A stretch of DNA of 64,000 nucleotides, taken from Micromonospora citrea. Its GTDB lineage: Bacteria; Actinomycetota; Actinomycetes; Mycobacteriales; Micromonosporaceae. The translations under genes were made by a program, and so were the position numbers. Shown one piece after another: positions 17,701 to 26,344 of this stretch. Below the pieces are notes generated by a model. The model ran no database searches and was not told where the DNA came from. It worked only from the letters and a program-made list of their open reading frames with translations. The stretch spans positions 2,334,501 through 2,398,500 of the forward strand of contig NZ_FMHZ01000002.1 of assembly GCF_900090315.1 (NCBI RefSeq). The letters run 5' to 3'. How positions within the stretch are numbered: the stretch's first letter is position 1; each line of letters opens with the position of its first letter.

Positions 17701-20483
17701 CTGCCGACGACGGCGTCGAACCAGGTCTGCGCCCGGCGCCACTGCCAGCGGTGCGGGCAGTCGGCCCCGGTGCCGCCGAGCGCGGTCGCGGTGCCGTCCT
17801 CGATCTGGGCGGTCCAGCCCGGCGCGGCCGGCCGCAGCCGTTCCGCGAGCTGGGCGAAGCGCTGGGCGTCGGGGCGCAGCGCGGCGAGCCGGCGCACCTC
17901 GGCGAGGATGCCGTCCCAGCCGGCCAGGTCGGCGTGCTGGCGGGTCTGGTCGAGCAGCCGCCACAGCTCGCTGGCGTCCGTGCTGGACATGCCCTCCTGC
18001 AGGGTCGCGCCGAGGGCCCGCTCGTCGGCGATCAGGCGGTCGTGGTCGAACACCGTCGCGCACCGGGAGACCAGGTCGGTGAGGGCGGTGAGCCGGCGTA
18101 CGTCGACCGCCTGCTCGGCGCGGGGCACCAGCCGGCGGACGGCGGCGTGCAGGGTGGGCCAGCGGCGCCGGTCCCAGTCGAGCGCGGTGGCGGCGTCGGT
18201 GAGCAGCCGGCCCACCCACAGGTCGGGCTGGTCGCCGAGGTCGGTGGGCAGGTCGAGCAGCTGCCGCCATTCGGTCCACCGGGTGTTCAGCTCCTGGCGC
18301 AGCCGCAGCCGAGTGACGTGTGCGACGGCGATGTCGACGTCGTCGGTGGTGCGCAGGGCCTCGCCGTCGATACGGCAGTCGGCGGCCAACCGGGCGAGGG
18401 TGCCCTGGAAGAGCCGGTTGACGCCCTTGCCGGTCGCGAACCGCTGCCGCAGCTCGGCGAGCTGGGCGAGGAGGCGGCGCGGCTCGGCGAGCTGCGTCTC
18501 GGGGACGTTCACCTGGTGACCGGCCAGCGTCCGGGCCGCCGCGGTCAGGTCGGCAAGCGCGCGCTGGCAGGCCGTCACGTGGTCCTGCCACATGGTCTGC
18601 CAGTTCGGGTCGGCCTGGAGCAGGGTGGCGAGCCGGTCGGTCCACGCGCCCTCCCGCCCGGCGAGCAGCGTCAGCGCCTGGCGCAGCTCCCCGACGAGGT
18701 CGTCGAGGGCCGGCCGGCCGATGGCGCGTACCTCCGGCAGGACCACCCCGGCGGCGGCGAGCCGGTCGAGTTCCTCCCGGACGGCCGCGAGTTCGCGCCG
18801 CGCGGCGAGGACGGCCGCCTCGGCGGGCAGCTCGGCCGCCGTGGGCAGGTGCCGCATCGCCTGCGCGCGGTCCTGCGCGACCGTACGGCGGGCGATGTCG
18901 AGCAGCTCGGTGAACTCCTCGACGCTCAGCGGGGCCTCGGCGTCGGGCGGTAGGGCGTCGGGGATGTCGCCGTAGCGGTCGGCCTGCTCCCGCAGCCAGT
19001 TTCCGACGTCGCTCGGCGACAGCCGGATGCCGTCGATCTCGTAGTGCGCGGACTCGTTCTCGGCCATCGTCCGCAGGCCGGCGAGCGCCTGGCCGAGGTC
19101 CCGCTCGGCCTCTTCGAGCTGGCGGCGAAGCCGGTCGACCCGCTGTTGTTCGCTCCGCCTGTCGAGGGTCGCCCCACGGTCGGAGAGCTCGCGGGCGGCC
19201 AGCTGGAGCTGCACGAGCTGGTCGGTGGAGCGGCCGAGCACCGCCAGGCACAGCGACTGGATCTCCTGCGGCAGGCCGTCGCGCAGGACCCGCAGCGGGT
19301 CCTCCTTCTGCGCCACCACGAGCACCCGCTTGCCGTGCGCCATGAGGTGGCAGATGAGGTTGCGGATGGTGTGGGTCTTGCCGGTGCCGGGCGGTCCCTG
19401 CACGGCGACGTTGCGGTGCTGCGCCAGCCGGCGCGCGATGGACTCCTGCGCCTCGTTGGTCGGCAGCGGCATGAGCAGCCGCTCCCCCAGCGGCGCCCAC
19501 CGCGCCGGCTGGTCCTGCGGCATCTCCAGCCGGCTCGGCTCGTGCGCCAGGACGGCGGCCAGTGCGCCGATGCTCGCGGTGTCTCCGGCGAGCAGCCGGG
19601 CGCGAAGCTCCTCCAGGAAGCGGCGCAGCATCCGCTGGCGGGGGCGCAGGAAGAGCACGCCGGTGTCGTGGACGTGCGGGCCGGCCGGTGCCGCCGCCCC
19701 GCGGTCCCGGACGACGGGGTCGTGGCCCATCCGGCGCAGGGCCCGCTCGAAGAACTCGACCCGGTCGAGGTCCTGCCACACGTCGAGGTCGATTTGGCCG
19801 CCGGGGCCGGCAAGCGCGAGCAGTTGGCCGAGGTAGCGCTCGTCGAGGCCGGTCAGCGGGTCGGTCTGCAACCGGGCGGCGCCCTGCGGCACCACGGTGA
19901 CCGTCGACCGGTCGGCGTCGAACTCGATGGCGACCGGCGTCACCACCAGCGGGTACTGCACGCGGTGCCCGCCGACCTCGACGCGGATGACGCCGTGCCC
20001 CCACACCAGCTCGTGCGTGGCCGCGTTCATGTCGACGCGGTGCTTCAGGTCGAACAGGCTGCGGTGCAGGTCCCGTGCCGCCTCCGTACGCCGGGCCTGG
20101 TCGGCCCAGGGGCGCCACTCCCGCTCACGCCACTGCGCGAACCGTTCCTGGAGCCTCCCGATCGTCTCCTCGTCGCCCGCGAGCCGGGGCTCGGCCGCGT
20201 ACGACGACGGCCCGGCCAGGTACGGGGCGAACTCGCTCGGCGTCCGGATCGGCTTGGCGGCAGCGGGCAGGCCGACCCGCAGCCAGCTGCCGTCGGTGGA
20301 GACACCCACCTCGCAGGCGGCGTGATCCGGGAGGTCGTGCTGCCAGAAGGCGTCGGCCGTGGGCACCGTCCGGGCCGGCTTCTCCATCTGGGCCCGCACG
20401 GCCATCAGGTACTCGACCAGGGAGGTGGCCCGGTCCAGGATCAGCGCGGGCGATTCCGTCGAGGACGTGGAGGGGGAGAGCAT
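14715..20483 (-). CDS. Giant SF1 (Upf1-like) helicase with Vsr/DUF559-fold nuclease and accessory C-terminal tail
   Basis: A 1922-residue protein. Walker A GPPGTGKTHT lies near residue 363, then about 650 residues of mostly helical insertion, then VIVDEASQAD (about 1033), GDDQQIGP (about 1057), QGDERDIV and NVAASRARDQLWV (about 1270), the SF1 helicase set. Residues about 1330-1418 are a DUF559/Vsr-like nuclease domain (IDFVLPAPDGRRLAIECDG, then HGPDQWESD). A low-complexity linker follows to 1630, then the domain shared with the 11865-14600 protein (1634-1760), and finally a GGLVAARRLL/DLTVEALVL module of a kind I know at the ends of other nuclease proteins. ATG 20483 has AAAGGTG upstream; the frame stays open to 20900 but that part looks non-coding. 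GC content drops sharply downstream of about 16,200, at the nuclease-linker border. Confidence 0.88.
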   Translation of the reverse strand: MLSPSTSSTESPALILDRATSLVEYLMAVRAQMEKPARTVPTADAFWQHDLPDHAACEVGVSTDGSWLRVGLPAAAKPIRTPSEFAPYLAGPSSYAAEPRLAGDEETIGRLQERFAQWREREWRPWADQARRTEAARDLHRSLFDLKHRVDMNAATHELVWGHGVIRVEVGGHRVQYPLVVTPVAIEFDADRSTVTVVPQGAARLQTDPLTGLDERYLGQLLALAGPGGQIDLDVWQDLDRVEFFERALRRMGHDPVVRDRGAAAPAGPHVHDTGVLFLRPRQRMLRRFLEELRARLLAGDTASIGALAAVLAHEPSRLEMPQDQPARWAPLGERLLMPLPTNEAQESIARRLAQHRNVAVQGPPGTGKTHTIRNLICHLMAHGKRVLVVAQKEDPLRVLRDGLPQEIQSLCLAVLGRSTDQLVQLQLAARELSDRGATLDRRSEQQRVDRLRRQLEEAERDLGQALAGLRTMAENESAHYEIDGIRLSPSDVGNWLREQADRYGDIPDALPPDAEAPLSVEEFTELLDIARRTVAQDRAQAMRHLPTAAELPAEAAVLAARRELAAVREELDRLAAAGVVLPEVRAIGRPALDDLVGELRQALTLLAGREGAWTDRLATLLQADPNWQTMWQDHVTACQRALADLTAAARTLAGHQVNVPETQLAEPRRLLAQLAELRQRFATGKGVNRLFQGTLARLAADCRIDGEALRTTDDVDIAVAHVTRLRLRQELNTRWTEWRQLLDLPTDLGDQPDLWVGRLLTDAATALDWDRRRWPTLHAAVRRLVPRAEQAVDVRRLTALTDLVSRCATVFDHDRLIADERALGATLQEGMSSTDASELWRLLDQTRQHADLAGWDGILAEVRRLAALRPDAQRFAQLAERLRPAAPGWTAQIEDGTATALGGTGADCPHRWQWRRAQTWFDAVVGSVDPVALGRRIEQTRERIRRLTQELVVASSWLEVSKALDDRRRAALADWTTALRKIGKGTGKNAAQWQAHAQRAMNAAVDAVPVWVMSVDRAIEQFAGGAHFDVVIVDEASQADMFSLPILSLAERAVVVGDDQQIGPQLSFVGTVTGLINSHLVDVPSAEHFDPESSLYDHAVRRSPERILLTEHFRSVPAIIGFSSQTYYGGEIEPLRTDRPAGIGEPVIAVHVPEGIRQDLPTYGNVNVAEAEALVERVAAIVADPAYDGRTIGVVSLLSTSGQALYLLARLRETVGEEEMERRRLRVGDSYTFQGDERDIVLVSTVVSPHNGVVSAFTKRDHHRRVNVAASRARDQLWVFHSVQPADLREDDARGLLLTYCQNVTAAEEAYDDLEKRCDSDFERAVLRRILRRGYRPLPQFRIGGYRIDFVLPAPDGRRLAIECDGDAYHGPDQWESDMRRQAILERVGNCVFVRIRGSVFSRDPEAALEPLWQRIDELGIMFAEPTLESPRALPAVDATNPTIVVDDVARDGEALSSEPHPALTGGPTTAGASASTADGSAWMHIDQETTSDGSAAAGPQPIVETQALDNLPDLGATAPRPLAEPVQTSGNASALRQGDIKVEISAVDEPSARQSEPVAEARPLNQLRPEVPSDPDEQAKPRLASTGLPRQAARDSDAGQPKEWTTPPPADGQGSLPAPSLEDSTMEPEPPVPAGYDSLAWLRPYEAQAAITSYQQRSDIPIRHDGKVLGWARFHPGTSAEARTHRANIRIDRTGPDGPEVVCWVHQNEAKAVIQAASRRRNIFWEVPHGGRGGLVQYFSPTSPAAVRHRSVTRLLRSVEHVPTGATDSGAGNTQDIAKPVEERDAERPQRQATMQKAEGVSRARADLTASTTQGTSEQSGLERAFHQAMVRILVRARDEANYNPTLLLRMVTEMGGLVAARRLLHNPVVSDGFTALWERGRVDLTVEALVLQAEFHPLFTEGELTVASCRVKGAGSRSS

Positions 20484-21026
20484 GCGGCACCTTTGGTTCT
20501 GGGGGATGGATCTGCCACGGCGAGGCCGGCTCAACCCGTTGTCAGGAGGCCGACCCCGCCTGATCGGTGGGGGTGGCCGGGGCGGCGTGGGACGGACGTG
20601 GGAACGCGGGCGCCCGACAGGTGCCGGTGGCGTGGGCACGTCCACGTGACGCCTTGACCGGCCTGCCGTCGCACAAGCTGACCGCGACCTTCGCGCAGGC
20701 CCACAGCTCCCACCTCCCCACTGGCGGTCCCCGGACCCTACCCGCACGAGTCCTGCCTGCGGGACCCCCCGATGTTCCACCGATCGGCCGGCGTGGGTCG
20801 ACCTCTTCCCGCCGTCAATTGCCTCCGAGGTCAATATTGCGCCGAGGCAACTACCTGCCGGTGATCTCCGCCTCGCCTGTTCAGCGGCGAACGGCGTCAC
20901 CGGTCAGACGTCGCGGCCTCCTACCGCAGGGTCACCCCTGCGGATGGTCGACGCACGCCCACGGCGCGCCACTGTCGGAGATGCGACAGCTGACGGGTCC
21001 GGTGCGGCCCGACCGGTCGGGAACGG
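20484..21026. other. Gene-free stretch upstream of the helicase
   Basis: No credible coding region is seen on either strand in these 543 bases; the open frames present are Arg/Pro/Ser-rich with wrong codon bias. It holds the second copy of the conserved element (20825-20859) inside a patch with lower GC, and probably the helicase promoter. A TTGCCTC/GAGGCAA inverted repeat (20819-20825 and 20844-20850) frames a CAATATTG palindrome. Confidence 0.5.
20825..20859. promoter_or_regulatory. Conserved intergenic element, copy 2
   Basis: This is the partner of the element at 4228-4261: identical blocks CCGAGGTCA, ATTG, GAGGCAACTAC and TGCC in the same order. It lies 340 bp upstream of the helicase start. 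Here the dyad TTGC-N6-GCAA is perfect, and an outer TTGCCTC arm at 20819 extends the symmetry. The repeat of a non-coding 35-mer within one gene island points to common control of methylase and helicase. Confidence 0.6.
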
Positions 21027-22211
21027 TCAGCGCAGTGCGGGCGCGGAGCCGACCGCCTGCTTGAGGCACGCGTCGACGTCCGTCACGTGGTACACCCGCT
21101 CCGTCGCCTCGATCCCGTCGAGGAACATCGCGTACACGGCCGCCATCCGCAGCGCCGCGACCGGCCGCAGCAGCTCGACGGCCCGCTCCGGCTCGCACCC
21201 CGGCACGGCGGCCCGCCACCGCGCGCACCACTCGGACAGCACCGGAGCGGCGGCGTCGGCGGGCAGCCCCTCGGTCAGCCGCAGCACGTCGAACGCCGGG
21301 TGTCCCACGAACGCGTCACCCCAGTCGATGACGACGTTCCGCCCCTCGCAGCCGCGCACGTTGCCGGGGTGCAGGTCCCCGTGCACCAGCGTCTCCGGCA
21401 GCCCGCATCCGCCCACCTCGTCGAGCCGCGCCGCCAGCCCCGCCAGCAGGGGCGCCACCGACGAGGTGTCGTGGCCGGCGAGCCGGTCCCGGATCCAGCC
21501 GGCGAGGCGAGGGGCGCGCAGGTCCGGCACGCCCGCCGCCACCAGCTCCGCCACATCCGGGACCGACCGCACCTGCACCGGGTGGAAGTCGGCCGCCATG
21601 GTCAGCCGCTCCTCGATGGGCGCCCCGTAGCGGTCCTCGCCCGGCACGTGGTCGAGCAGCATCCGGCCGTCGCCGTCGTCGGCGAGCAGCGTCGAGGTCT
21701 TCCCCGGCGCCGCGCGGCCGAGCCAGCGCAGCACGGCGGCCTCGTGCCGGAAGAACACCGGCACCTGCTTCAGCCAGGCCGTGCCGCCGGGCCCGTCGAG
21801 CCGCCAGACCGCCGACAGGTTCCAGGTGCGCTGCTGGGTGACGGTCTCGACCGGCCGGCCGAGCCGCCGCAGCTCCCCCGTCGCCCACGCCAGGCTGCGC
21901 GCCGGGCCGCCCGGTTCGGCGTACGGGGCGCGCAGCGGGTCCGCCGACAGCTCCATCTTCGCCGGGGCGAGCGGCGTGGCGGGCGGCTCGTCGACCTGTC
22001 CGAGGTACGTCACCGCGCCGCCGACGGTGCCGGTGTCGTCCCCGCCGAGCAGGCGCAGGACGACGACCTCGACGCCGTACCGTCGGCGGGCCTCGGCCAC
22101 GACGGGGGCGACCTCCTGCCACCACGGCGACGGCACGTCGAAGGGTGGCAGGGCACCCAGCGGGGTGCCGGCGGCGTCGACCAGGGCGAGGGTAACGGTG
22201 CGGTGGGACAC
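21027..22211 (-). CDS. APH-like phosphotransferase family protein
   Basis: A 394-residue protein whose C-terminal 250 residues show the aminoglycoside/choline kinase-like fold. The catalytic loop LVHGDLHPGN and the metal-binding VIDWGDAFVG are both present, with an ATP-site Lys in TAWLKQVPVFF. The N-terminal 120 residues (VTLALVDAAGTPLG onwards) form a separate small domain of unknown role, common in actinomycete members. The substrate cannot be told from sequence; a resistance role is possible but not shown. The start is GTG 22211. It is divergent from the ECF sigma gene. Confidence 0.8.
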   Translation of the reverse strand: MSHRTVTLALVDAAGTPLGALPPFDVPSPWWQEVAPVVAEARRRYGVEVVVLRLLGGDDTGTVGGAVTYLGQVDEPPATPLAPAKMELSADPLRAPYAEPGGPARSLAWATGELRRLGRPVETVTQQRTWNLSAVWRLDGPGGTAWLKQVPVFFRHEAAVLRWLGRAAPGKTSTLLADDGDGRMLLDHVPGEDRYGAPIEERLTMAADFHPVQVRSVPDVAELVAAGVPDLRAPRLAGWIRDRLAGHDTSSVAPLLAGLAARLDEVGGCGLPETLVHGDLHPGNVRGCEGRNVVIDWGDAFVGHPAFDVLRLTEGLPADAAAPVLSEWCARWRAAVPGCEPERAVELLRPVAALRMAAVYAMFLDGIEATERVYHVTDVDACLKQAVGSAPALR

Positions 22212-22416
22212 GCCGGCACGCTACCGGCGCTCGGCGAGCCCGTGCGACTTGTTAACACCCCACGTCGCGCCGGCCGCCGGGGCATGCCGTGGGCGAGCTG
22301 TTGGCCGGTACTTTCCGAACGTGTCCCGACGACGACGTGAGTTTGTGTGACCTGGACGGGTGCCGACCAGTCTCCACGTAGGTACGAGGATGTCTCGTGA
22401 AGGCGAGGTTGTGAGC

Positions 22417-23952
22417 GTGACCGATCACGCGTACCCGATCAGGACCGACATGTCGACGGTGGTGGACGCCGCGCGTCGGGGCGACCAGGCGGCGTTGGAC
22501 GCGCTCGTCTCGCACTACCTGCCGCTCGTCTACAACATCGTGGGCCGGGCACTGAACCGGTCGGCGGATGTCGACGACGTCGTGCAGAACACGATGTTGA
22601 GCGTCGTGCGAGGGCTGGCGGGCGTGCGCGACCCGCGGCTCTTCCGCTCGTGGCTGGTGGCCGTCACCATGAACGAGGTCCGCGCCTCCCGTCAGCACCA
22701 GCGCGCCACGCCGGCGCCGCCGGAGGACATCGACAGTGTGATCGACCCGGGTTCCGACTTCGAGGACCTGACCCTGACCCGGCTCCGCCTTTCCGACCAA
22801 CGCCGCGAGGTCGCCCTGGCCACGCGCTGGCTGGACGACGACCACCGCCACCTGCTGTCCCTGTGGTGGCTGGTCGAGGCCGGTCACCTCTCCCGCGCCG
22901 ACCTGGTCGACGCCCTGGGACTGGAGCCGCACCACGTGACCGTCCGCGTGGCCCGGATGAAGGCGCAGCTGGACACCGCTCGGTTGGTGGTGCGGGCCCT
23001 GGCCGCCCGGCCCGGCTGCGCGGGCCTGCTCGACACGGCCGCCGACTGGGACGGCCGGCCGGCGCCGGTGTGGCGTAAGCGGTTGGCGCGGCACATCCGG
23101 ACCTGCGCGTACTGCCCGGACGCCACGTCGGACCTGGTCCCGGCCGAGCGGCTGCTGGCCGGCCTGGCGCTCACGCCGATCCCGGTCGCTCTCGCCTCGC
23201 ACGTCACGCAGCGGATGCGTGCCGCCGCCGGCGCGTCGCGGGGTGCCGCGGAGGCGGGCGCGCACGCGAAGACCGCCGGGTTGCTGGGGCAGGCACTGTC
23301 CCTGCCCAAGGCCCTGGTCGGCGTCCTCGCGGCCGTCGCCGTGGTCGGCGGCGGAGGCTTCATCGTCTCCGGCTACTCCGCCGAGCCGAGCCGGCGGCCG
23401 GCGGGCGCGACGGGCGCGCAGTCGTCGACCGCGATCACCGTGCCCGCCGCCGAGCCGACCGGGCCCGCGCCCGCGTCGCCCTCCCCGACGGCGCTCGACA
23501 GGTCGCCGACCCCCTCACGATCGAGCCCCGCCGCCACGAAGTCGCCGACGCCGAGCAGGTCGCCGAGGACCAAGTCGCCGACGCCGACGAAGTCACCGAC
23601 CCGGGCCGCCGCCACGTCCACCGGCGTGTCCGCGGCGGAGCAGCGGCTGCTGGTGCTGCTCAACGAGCGGCGCCGCGCGCTCGGGCTGCCCGAGGTGAGG
23701 CTGCGCACGACGGAGCATCGCGCCGCGGAGTCCTGCGTGAAGCGGAACCTGGACGCCGGCACCTTCGAGCACTGCGGCCACGAGGTCCTGTGGGCGTCCT
23801 CGGGCAACTCCTCACCCGAGCAGATGATCGAGGCGTGGTTCAACAGCCCCGGGCACAGGACCGCGCTGACCTACGCCAGCTCCCGCTACGCCGGCCCCGC
23901 CATCGTCTGGAACGGCACCCGCCAGATCGCCGCCATCAACATCGACTACTGA
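22417..23952 (+). CDS. ECF-like sigma factor fused to a transmembrane segment and an extracellular CAP domain
   Basis: A 511-residue membrane fusion. The first 195 residues resemble an ECF sigma factor: region 2 (RRGDQAALDALVSHYLPLVY, then ADVDDVVQNT) and a degenerate region 4. An anti-sigma-like HIRTCAYC motif lies near 225. A single transmembrane helix (about 299-318, VGVLAAVAVVGGGGFIVSG) is followed by a Ser/Thr/Pro/Lys repeat linker (KSPTPSRSP) and, from about 406, a CAP/SCP domain (LLVLLNERRRALGLPEVRL, WFNSPGHRTALT). GTG 22417 has AGGCGAGG eight bases upstream; ATG 22390 is an alternative. Actinomycetes do carry sigma-like proteins with C-terminal extracellular domains; the ligand and mode of release are unknown. 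Confidence 0.8.
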   Translation: MTDHAYPIRTDMSTVVDAARRGDQAALDALVSHYLPLVYNIVGRALNRSADVDDVVQNTMLSVVRGLAGVRDPRLFRSWLVAVTMNEVRASRQHQRATPAPPEDIDSVIDPGSDFEDLTLTRLRLSDQRREVALATRWLDDDHRHLLSLWWLVEAGHLSRADLVDALGLEPHHVTVRVARMKAQLDTARLVVRALAARPGCAGLLDTAADWDGRPAPVWRKRLARHIRTCAYCPDATSDLVPAERLLAGLALTPIPVALASHVTQRMRAAAGASRGAAEAGAHAKTAGLLGQALSLPKALVGVLAAVAVVGGGGFIVSGYSAEPSRRPAGATGAQSSTAITVPAAEPTGPAPASPSPTALDRSPTPSRSSPAATKSPTPSRSPRTKSPTPTKSPTRAAATSTGVSAAEQRLLVLLNERRRALGLPEVRLRTTEHRAAESCVKRNLDAGTFEHCGHEVLWASSGNSSPEQMIEAWFNSPGHRTALTYASSRYAGPAIVWNGTRQIAAINIDY

Positions 23953-24178
23953 GGCTCTCGCAAGAGCGAGGCTTCCGCACGCGCAGGGCGCCGCAGCGCC
24001 GACGGCGCGACCGGCCCGACGCCAACCCGGCGCCGGGCCGGTCGGCTCAGTTCGCCGCCTCCGTCGTGCTCGGCACGGAATGACTCCCACATCCGCAGCG
24101 GGCGTCCGGACATACACCGTCTTGCATCGAGGCCATAGGCTCTCACCGACGGTGCCGGTAACCTCACCGGGAGACATC

Positions 24179-26341
24179 ATGGTCCAGGGCGCAGCGGCCG
24201 ACGACACACAGCCGGAGCAGCAGCCGGAGCACCCTCCGCAGGCGCAGGCGCAGGCGCAGGCGCCCCCGCCGCCGGCGCACGGCAGCCCAGCGACGGGTCC
24301 GGCGCCGGCTCAGCCCGGCCCACCGGCCATCCCGCCGCCCGCCCAGGTCGGCCCGCCGCCGGTTCCGCCGCCCGCCCAGGTCGGCCCGCCGCCGGTTCCG
24401 CCACCCGCGCACACCGGCCCGCCGCTGCCGCCGCCGTCCCCCGCCGCCGGGACGGCCGTGCCGCCGCAGTACCGGCCGGGGGTCACGCCGGGGCAGCCGT
24501 GGGCGGGCGCGCCGGGACAGCCGTGGGCGGGCGCGCCGCTGCGCACCACCACGCCCCCGCCGTACCCGGACTGTCCGCCTGCGCCACCGCGGCCGCGCCG
24601 CAACCACACCCCGCTCTTCCTCGGCCTCGGCGGCGGCGCCCTCGCGCTGCTGCTGGTCTGCGCCCTGCTCGGCGTCTTCCTGGTCCGCACCGTCGGCGAC
24701 GACCCCGACGCGCCGCCGCCCCTCGACCCGCACGTCGCACGGCAGGTCGCGGCGGCCGGCGACCTGGCCGCCGCGGCGGTCACGGTGGCGGGCGTGCCCG
24801 GCGCCCGCTACACCGGCTGGTTCACCGACGACGACGGCGACCGGGTCACCGTCGACGCGCGGGTCACCGCCGAGGGCTCGACGCTGGCGCAGCTCGGCGT
24901 GAACGGCCACCGCCTCCAGGCGCTGGACACCGGGGAACGCACCTTCGTCAGGGCCCCCGCCGCCTACTGGCGGAGCACGGGCGTACGGGCCGACGTCGTC
25001 ACCGAGTACGGCCGGCAGTGGGTGCAGGTCGCCGACGACCACTTCGGCCTCGACCTCGGCGACTCGCTGGCCCCGTCGACCCTGGCCGACGTGCTGGCGG
25101 GCGAAGGCGTCACCGACCTGCCGGTGCCCGGCGCCACCACGACGATCGACGGCGTGCCGGTGCAGGTCATCGACGCGGGTGGGCTGACGGTCCACGTGAC
25201 CACCACCGAGCCACGGCAGGTCGTCCGGGTGGCGGCACGGGCGGGCAGCGGCCCGACGGTCACCGGCACCCGCAACGACGACGGGTCGGGCGGCGTACGG
25301 CTGATCGCCCGGGGCGCGCGGGCCGACGGCGAGTTCGAGTTCGGCTTCGCCCGCCTCACCCCGGAGGAGGTCGAGGAGTTCTTCCGCACCCTGGCCACGC
25401 GCGTGCAGGAGCTGCGCAACTCGGTCGACTCCCAGGTCAGGTTCACCCTCGACGGGGCGATCACCCTCGCACCGTGCACGGTCAACGGATGCCGCGCCAA
25501 CGTGACGGTGTCGAACCGGGTGGTGTCGAGTTCGCCGTACCTGTCGGTCAACCGGCCGGTCAACGCGTCCATCACCACCTCGATGACGCTGGACGGCCGC
25601 CCGATCGCCACCTGCACCACCACGAAGAGCATGCGGCCCAACGGCAGCGTCACCACGTCCTGCTTCGCCCGCTACCGCATCCCCCCGTCGCGCAACCCCA
25701 GGGTCCACACGGTCCGCGCCCAGGCGTCGACGGTGGCCCGGGCGCTCGTCCAGGCCGACATCAAGGCGCTCGCCGACGACCTGGCCAAGGAACTCGCCCG
25801 CAACCGGCGGCATCGCGCCACGCCGACACCCACCCCGGCCGGCACCGCGCCGAACGCCCCGAGCGGCACCGCCCAGCCGCAGGCCACCCGCAGCGCGATG
25901 GTCTTCCCCACCGCGACGGCACCGAGCCTGACGCCGGCGCAGCAGCAGGCGAAGGCCCGGGTGGAGCAGCTCGCGAGGCAGGCCTGCCGGGAGGTCGCCC
26001 GGCAGCCGCACCACACGGCCGCCACCTGGGGCACGGCCGTACACAAGCGGTTCGCCGAACTCGTCGAGGCCGAGGGCGGCAACCTGCACAGCGAGGTCTC
26101 CTACCTGCGGGGGCGCATCGCGCCGATGCGCTACAACCCGTACTTCGGGCGCATGGTCTGGCCCGCCGGCAGCGCACGCGCCGACGTCGTGGTGGGCGCC
26201 GACCCGCTGCGGCCCGAGTTCTTCCTCGACCTGAAGACCGGCGACGAGGGGCTCAAGCAGGACTGGTACGACAAGCTCCACCGCAACCTGCCGGCGCAGT
26301 ACCGCAACCGTCAGCTACCGGTGTTCGAGGTACGGTGCTGA
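24179..26341 (+). CDS. Pro-rich membrane-anchored protein with a C-terminal nuclease-like toxin domain
   Basis: A 720-residue protein with a Pro/Ala/Gln-rich cytoplasmic tail that includes 33-bp tandem repeats (PPPAQVGPPPV), one transmembrane helix (about 143-171), then a large outer part. The outer part has a lipoprotein-like domain (YTGWFTDDDGDRVTVDARV) and a long central beta region. The last 60 residues read ARADVVVG, then FFLDLKTGDEG, resembling the R-D...D-x-K core of small PD-(D/E)XK toxin domains of polymorphic toxins. GGGAG five bases before ATG 24179 supports the start; an ATG at 24080 lacks it. The next gene starts three bases after the stop, as expected for an immunity partner. 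The toxin role is inference. Confidence 0.6.
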   Translation: MVQGAAADDTQPEQQPEHPPQAQAQAQAPPPPAHGSPATGPAPAQPGPPAIPPPAQVGPPPVPPPAQVGPPPVPPPAHTGPPLPPPSPAAGTAVPPQYRPGVTPGQPWAGAPGQPWAGAPLRTTTPPPYPDCPPAPPRPRRNHTPLFLGLGGGALALLLVCALLGVFLVRTVGDDPDAPPPLDPHVARQVAAAGDLAAAAVTVAGVPGARYTGWFTDDDGDRVTVDARVTAEGSTLAQLGVNGHRLQALDTGERTFVRAPAAYWRSTGVRADVVTEYGRQWVQVADDHFGLDLGDSLAPSTLADVLAGEGVTDLPVPGATTTIDGVPVQVIDAGGLTVHVTTTEPRQVVRVAARAGSGPTVTGTRNDDGSGGVRLIARGARADGEFEFGFARLTPEEVEEFFRTLATRVQELRNSVDSQVRFTLDGAITLAPCTVNGCRANVTVSNRVVSSSPYLSVNRPVNASITTSMTLDGRPIATCTTTKSMRPNGSVTTSCFARYRIPPSRNPRVHTVRAQASTVARALVQADIKALADDLAKELARNRRHRATPTPTPAGTAPNAPSGTAQPQATRSAMVFPTATAPSLTPAQQQAKARVEQLARQACREVARQPHHTAATWGTAVHKRFAELVEAEGGNLHSEVSYLRGRIAPMRYNPYFGRMVWPAGSARADVVVGADPLRPEFFLDLKTGDEGLKQDWYDKLHRNLPAQYRNRQLPVFEVRC

Positions 26342-26344
26342 CCG

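Noticed and set aside
16872..18953. Long rightward open frame (693 codons) opposite the helicase
   Set aside because: It lies antisense to clear SF1 helicase sequence, is rich in Gly/Val/Asp/Arg with no recognisable motif, and comes from the GC bias of third positions.
363..20483. BREX, DISARM or Dnd system
   Set aside because: No PglZ, BrxL, DrmA/B or Dnd proteins are seen; the marker set is GHKL, Z1, DUF4420 and AIPR.
4228..20859. Attachment-site direct repeats of an integrating element
   Set aside because: No integrase or tRNA end is present, and island genes lie outside the left copy; the position upstream of two leftward genes fits a regulatory site better.
20484..20900. N-terminal extension of the helicase
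   Set aside because: The extra residues are Arg/Pro/Ser-rich with non-coding character, and the extension would cover the conserved intergenic element; ATG 20483 has a ribosome site.
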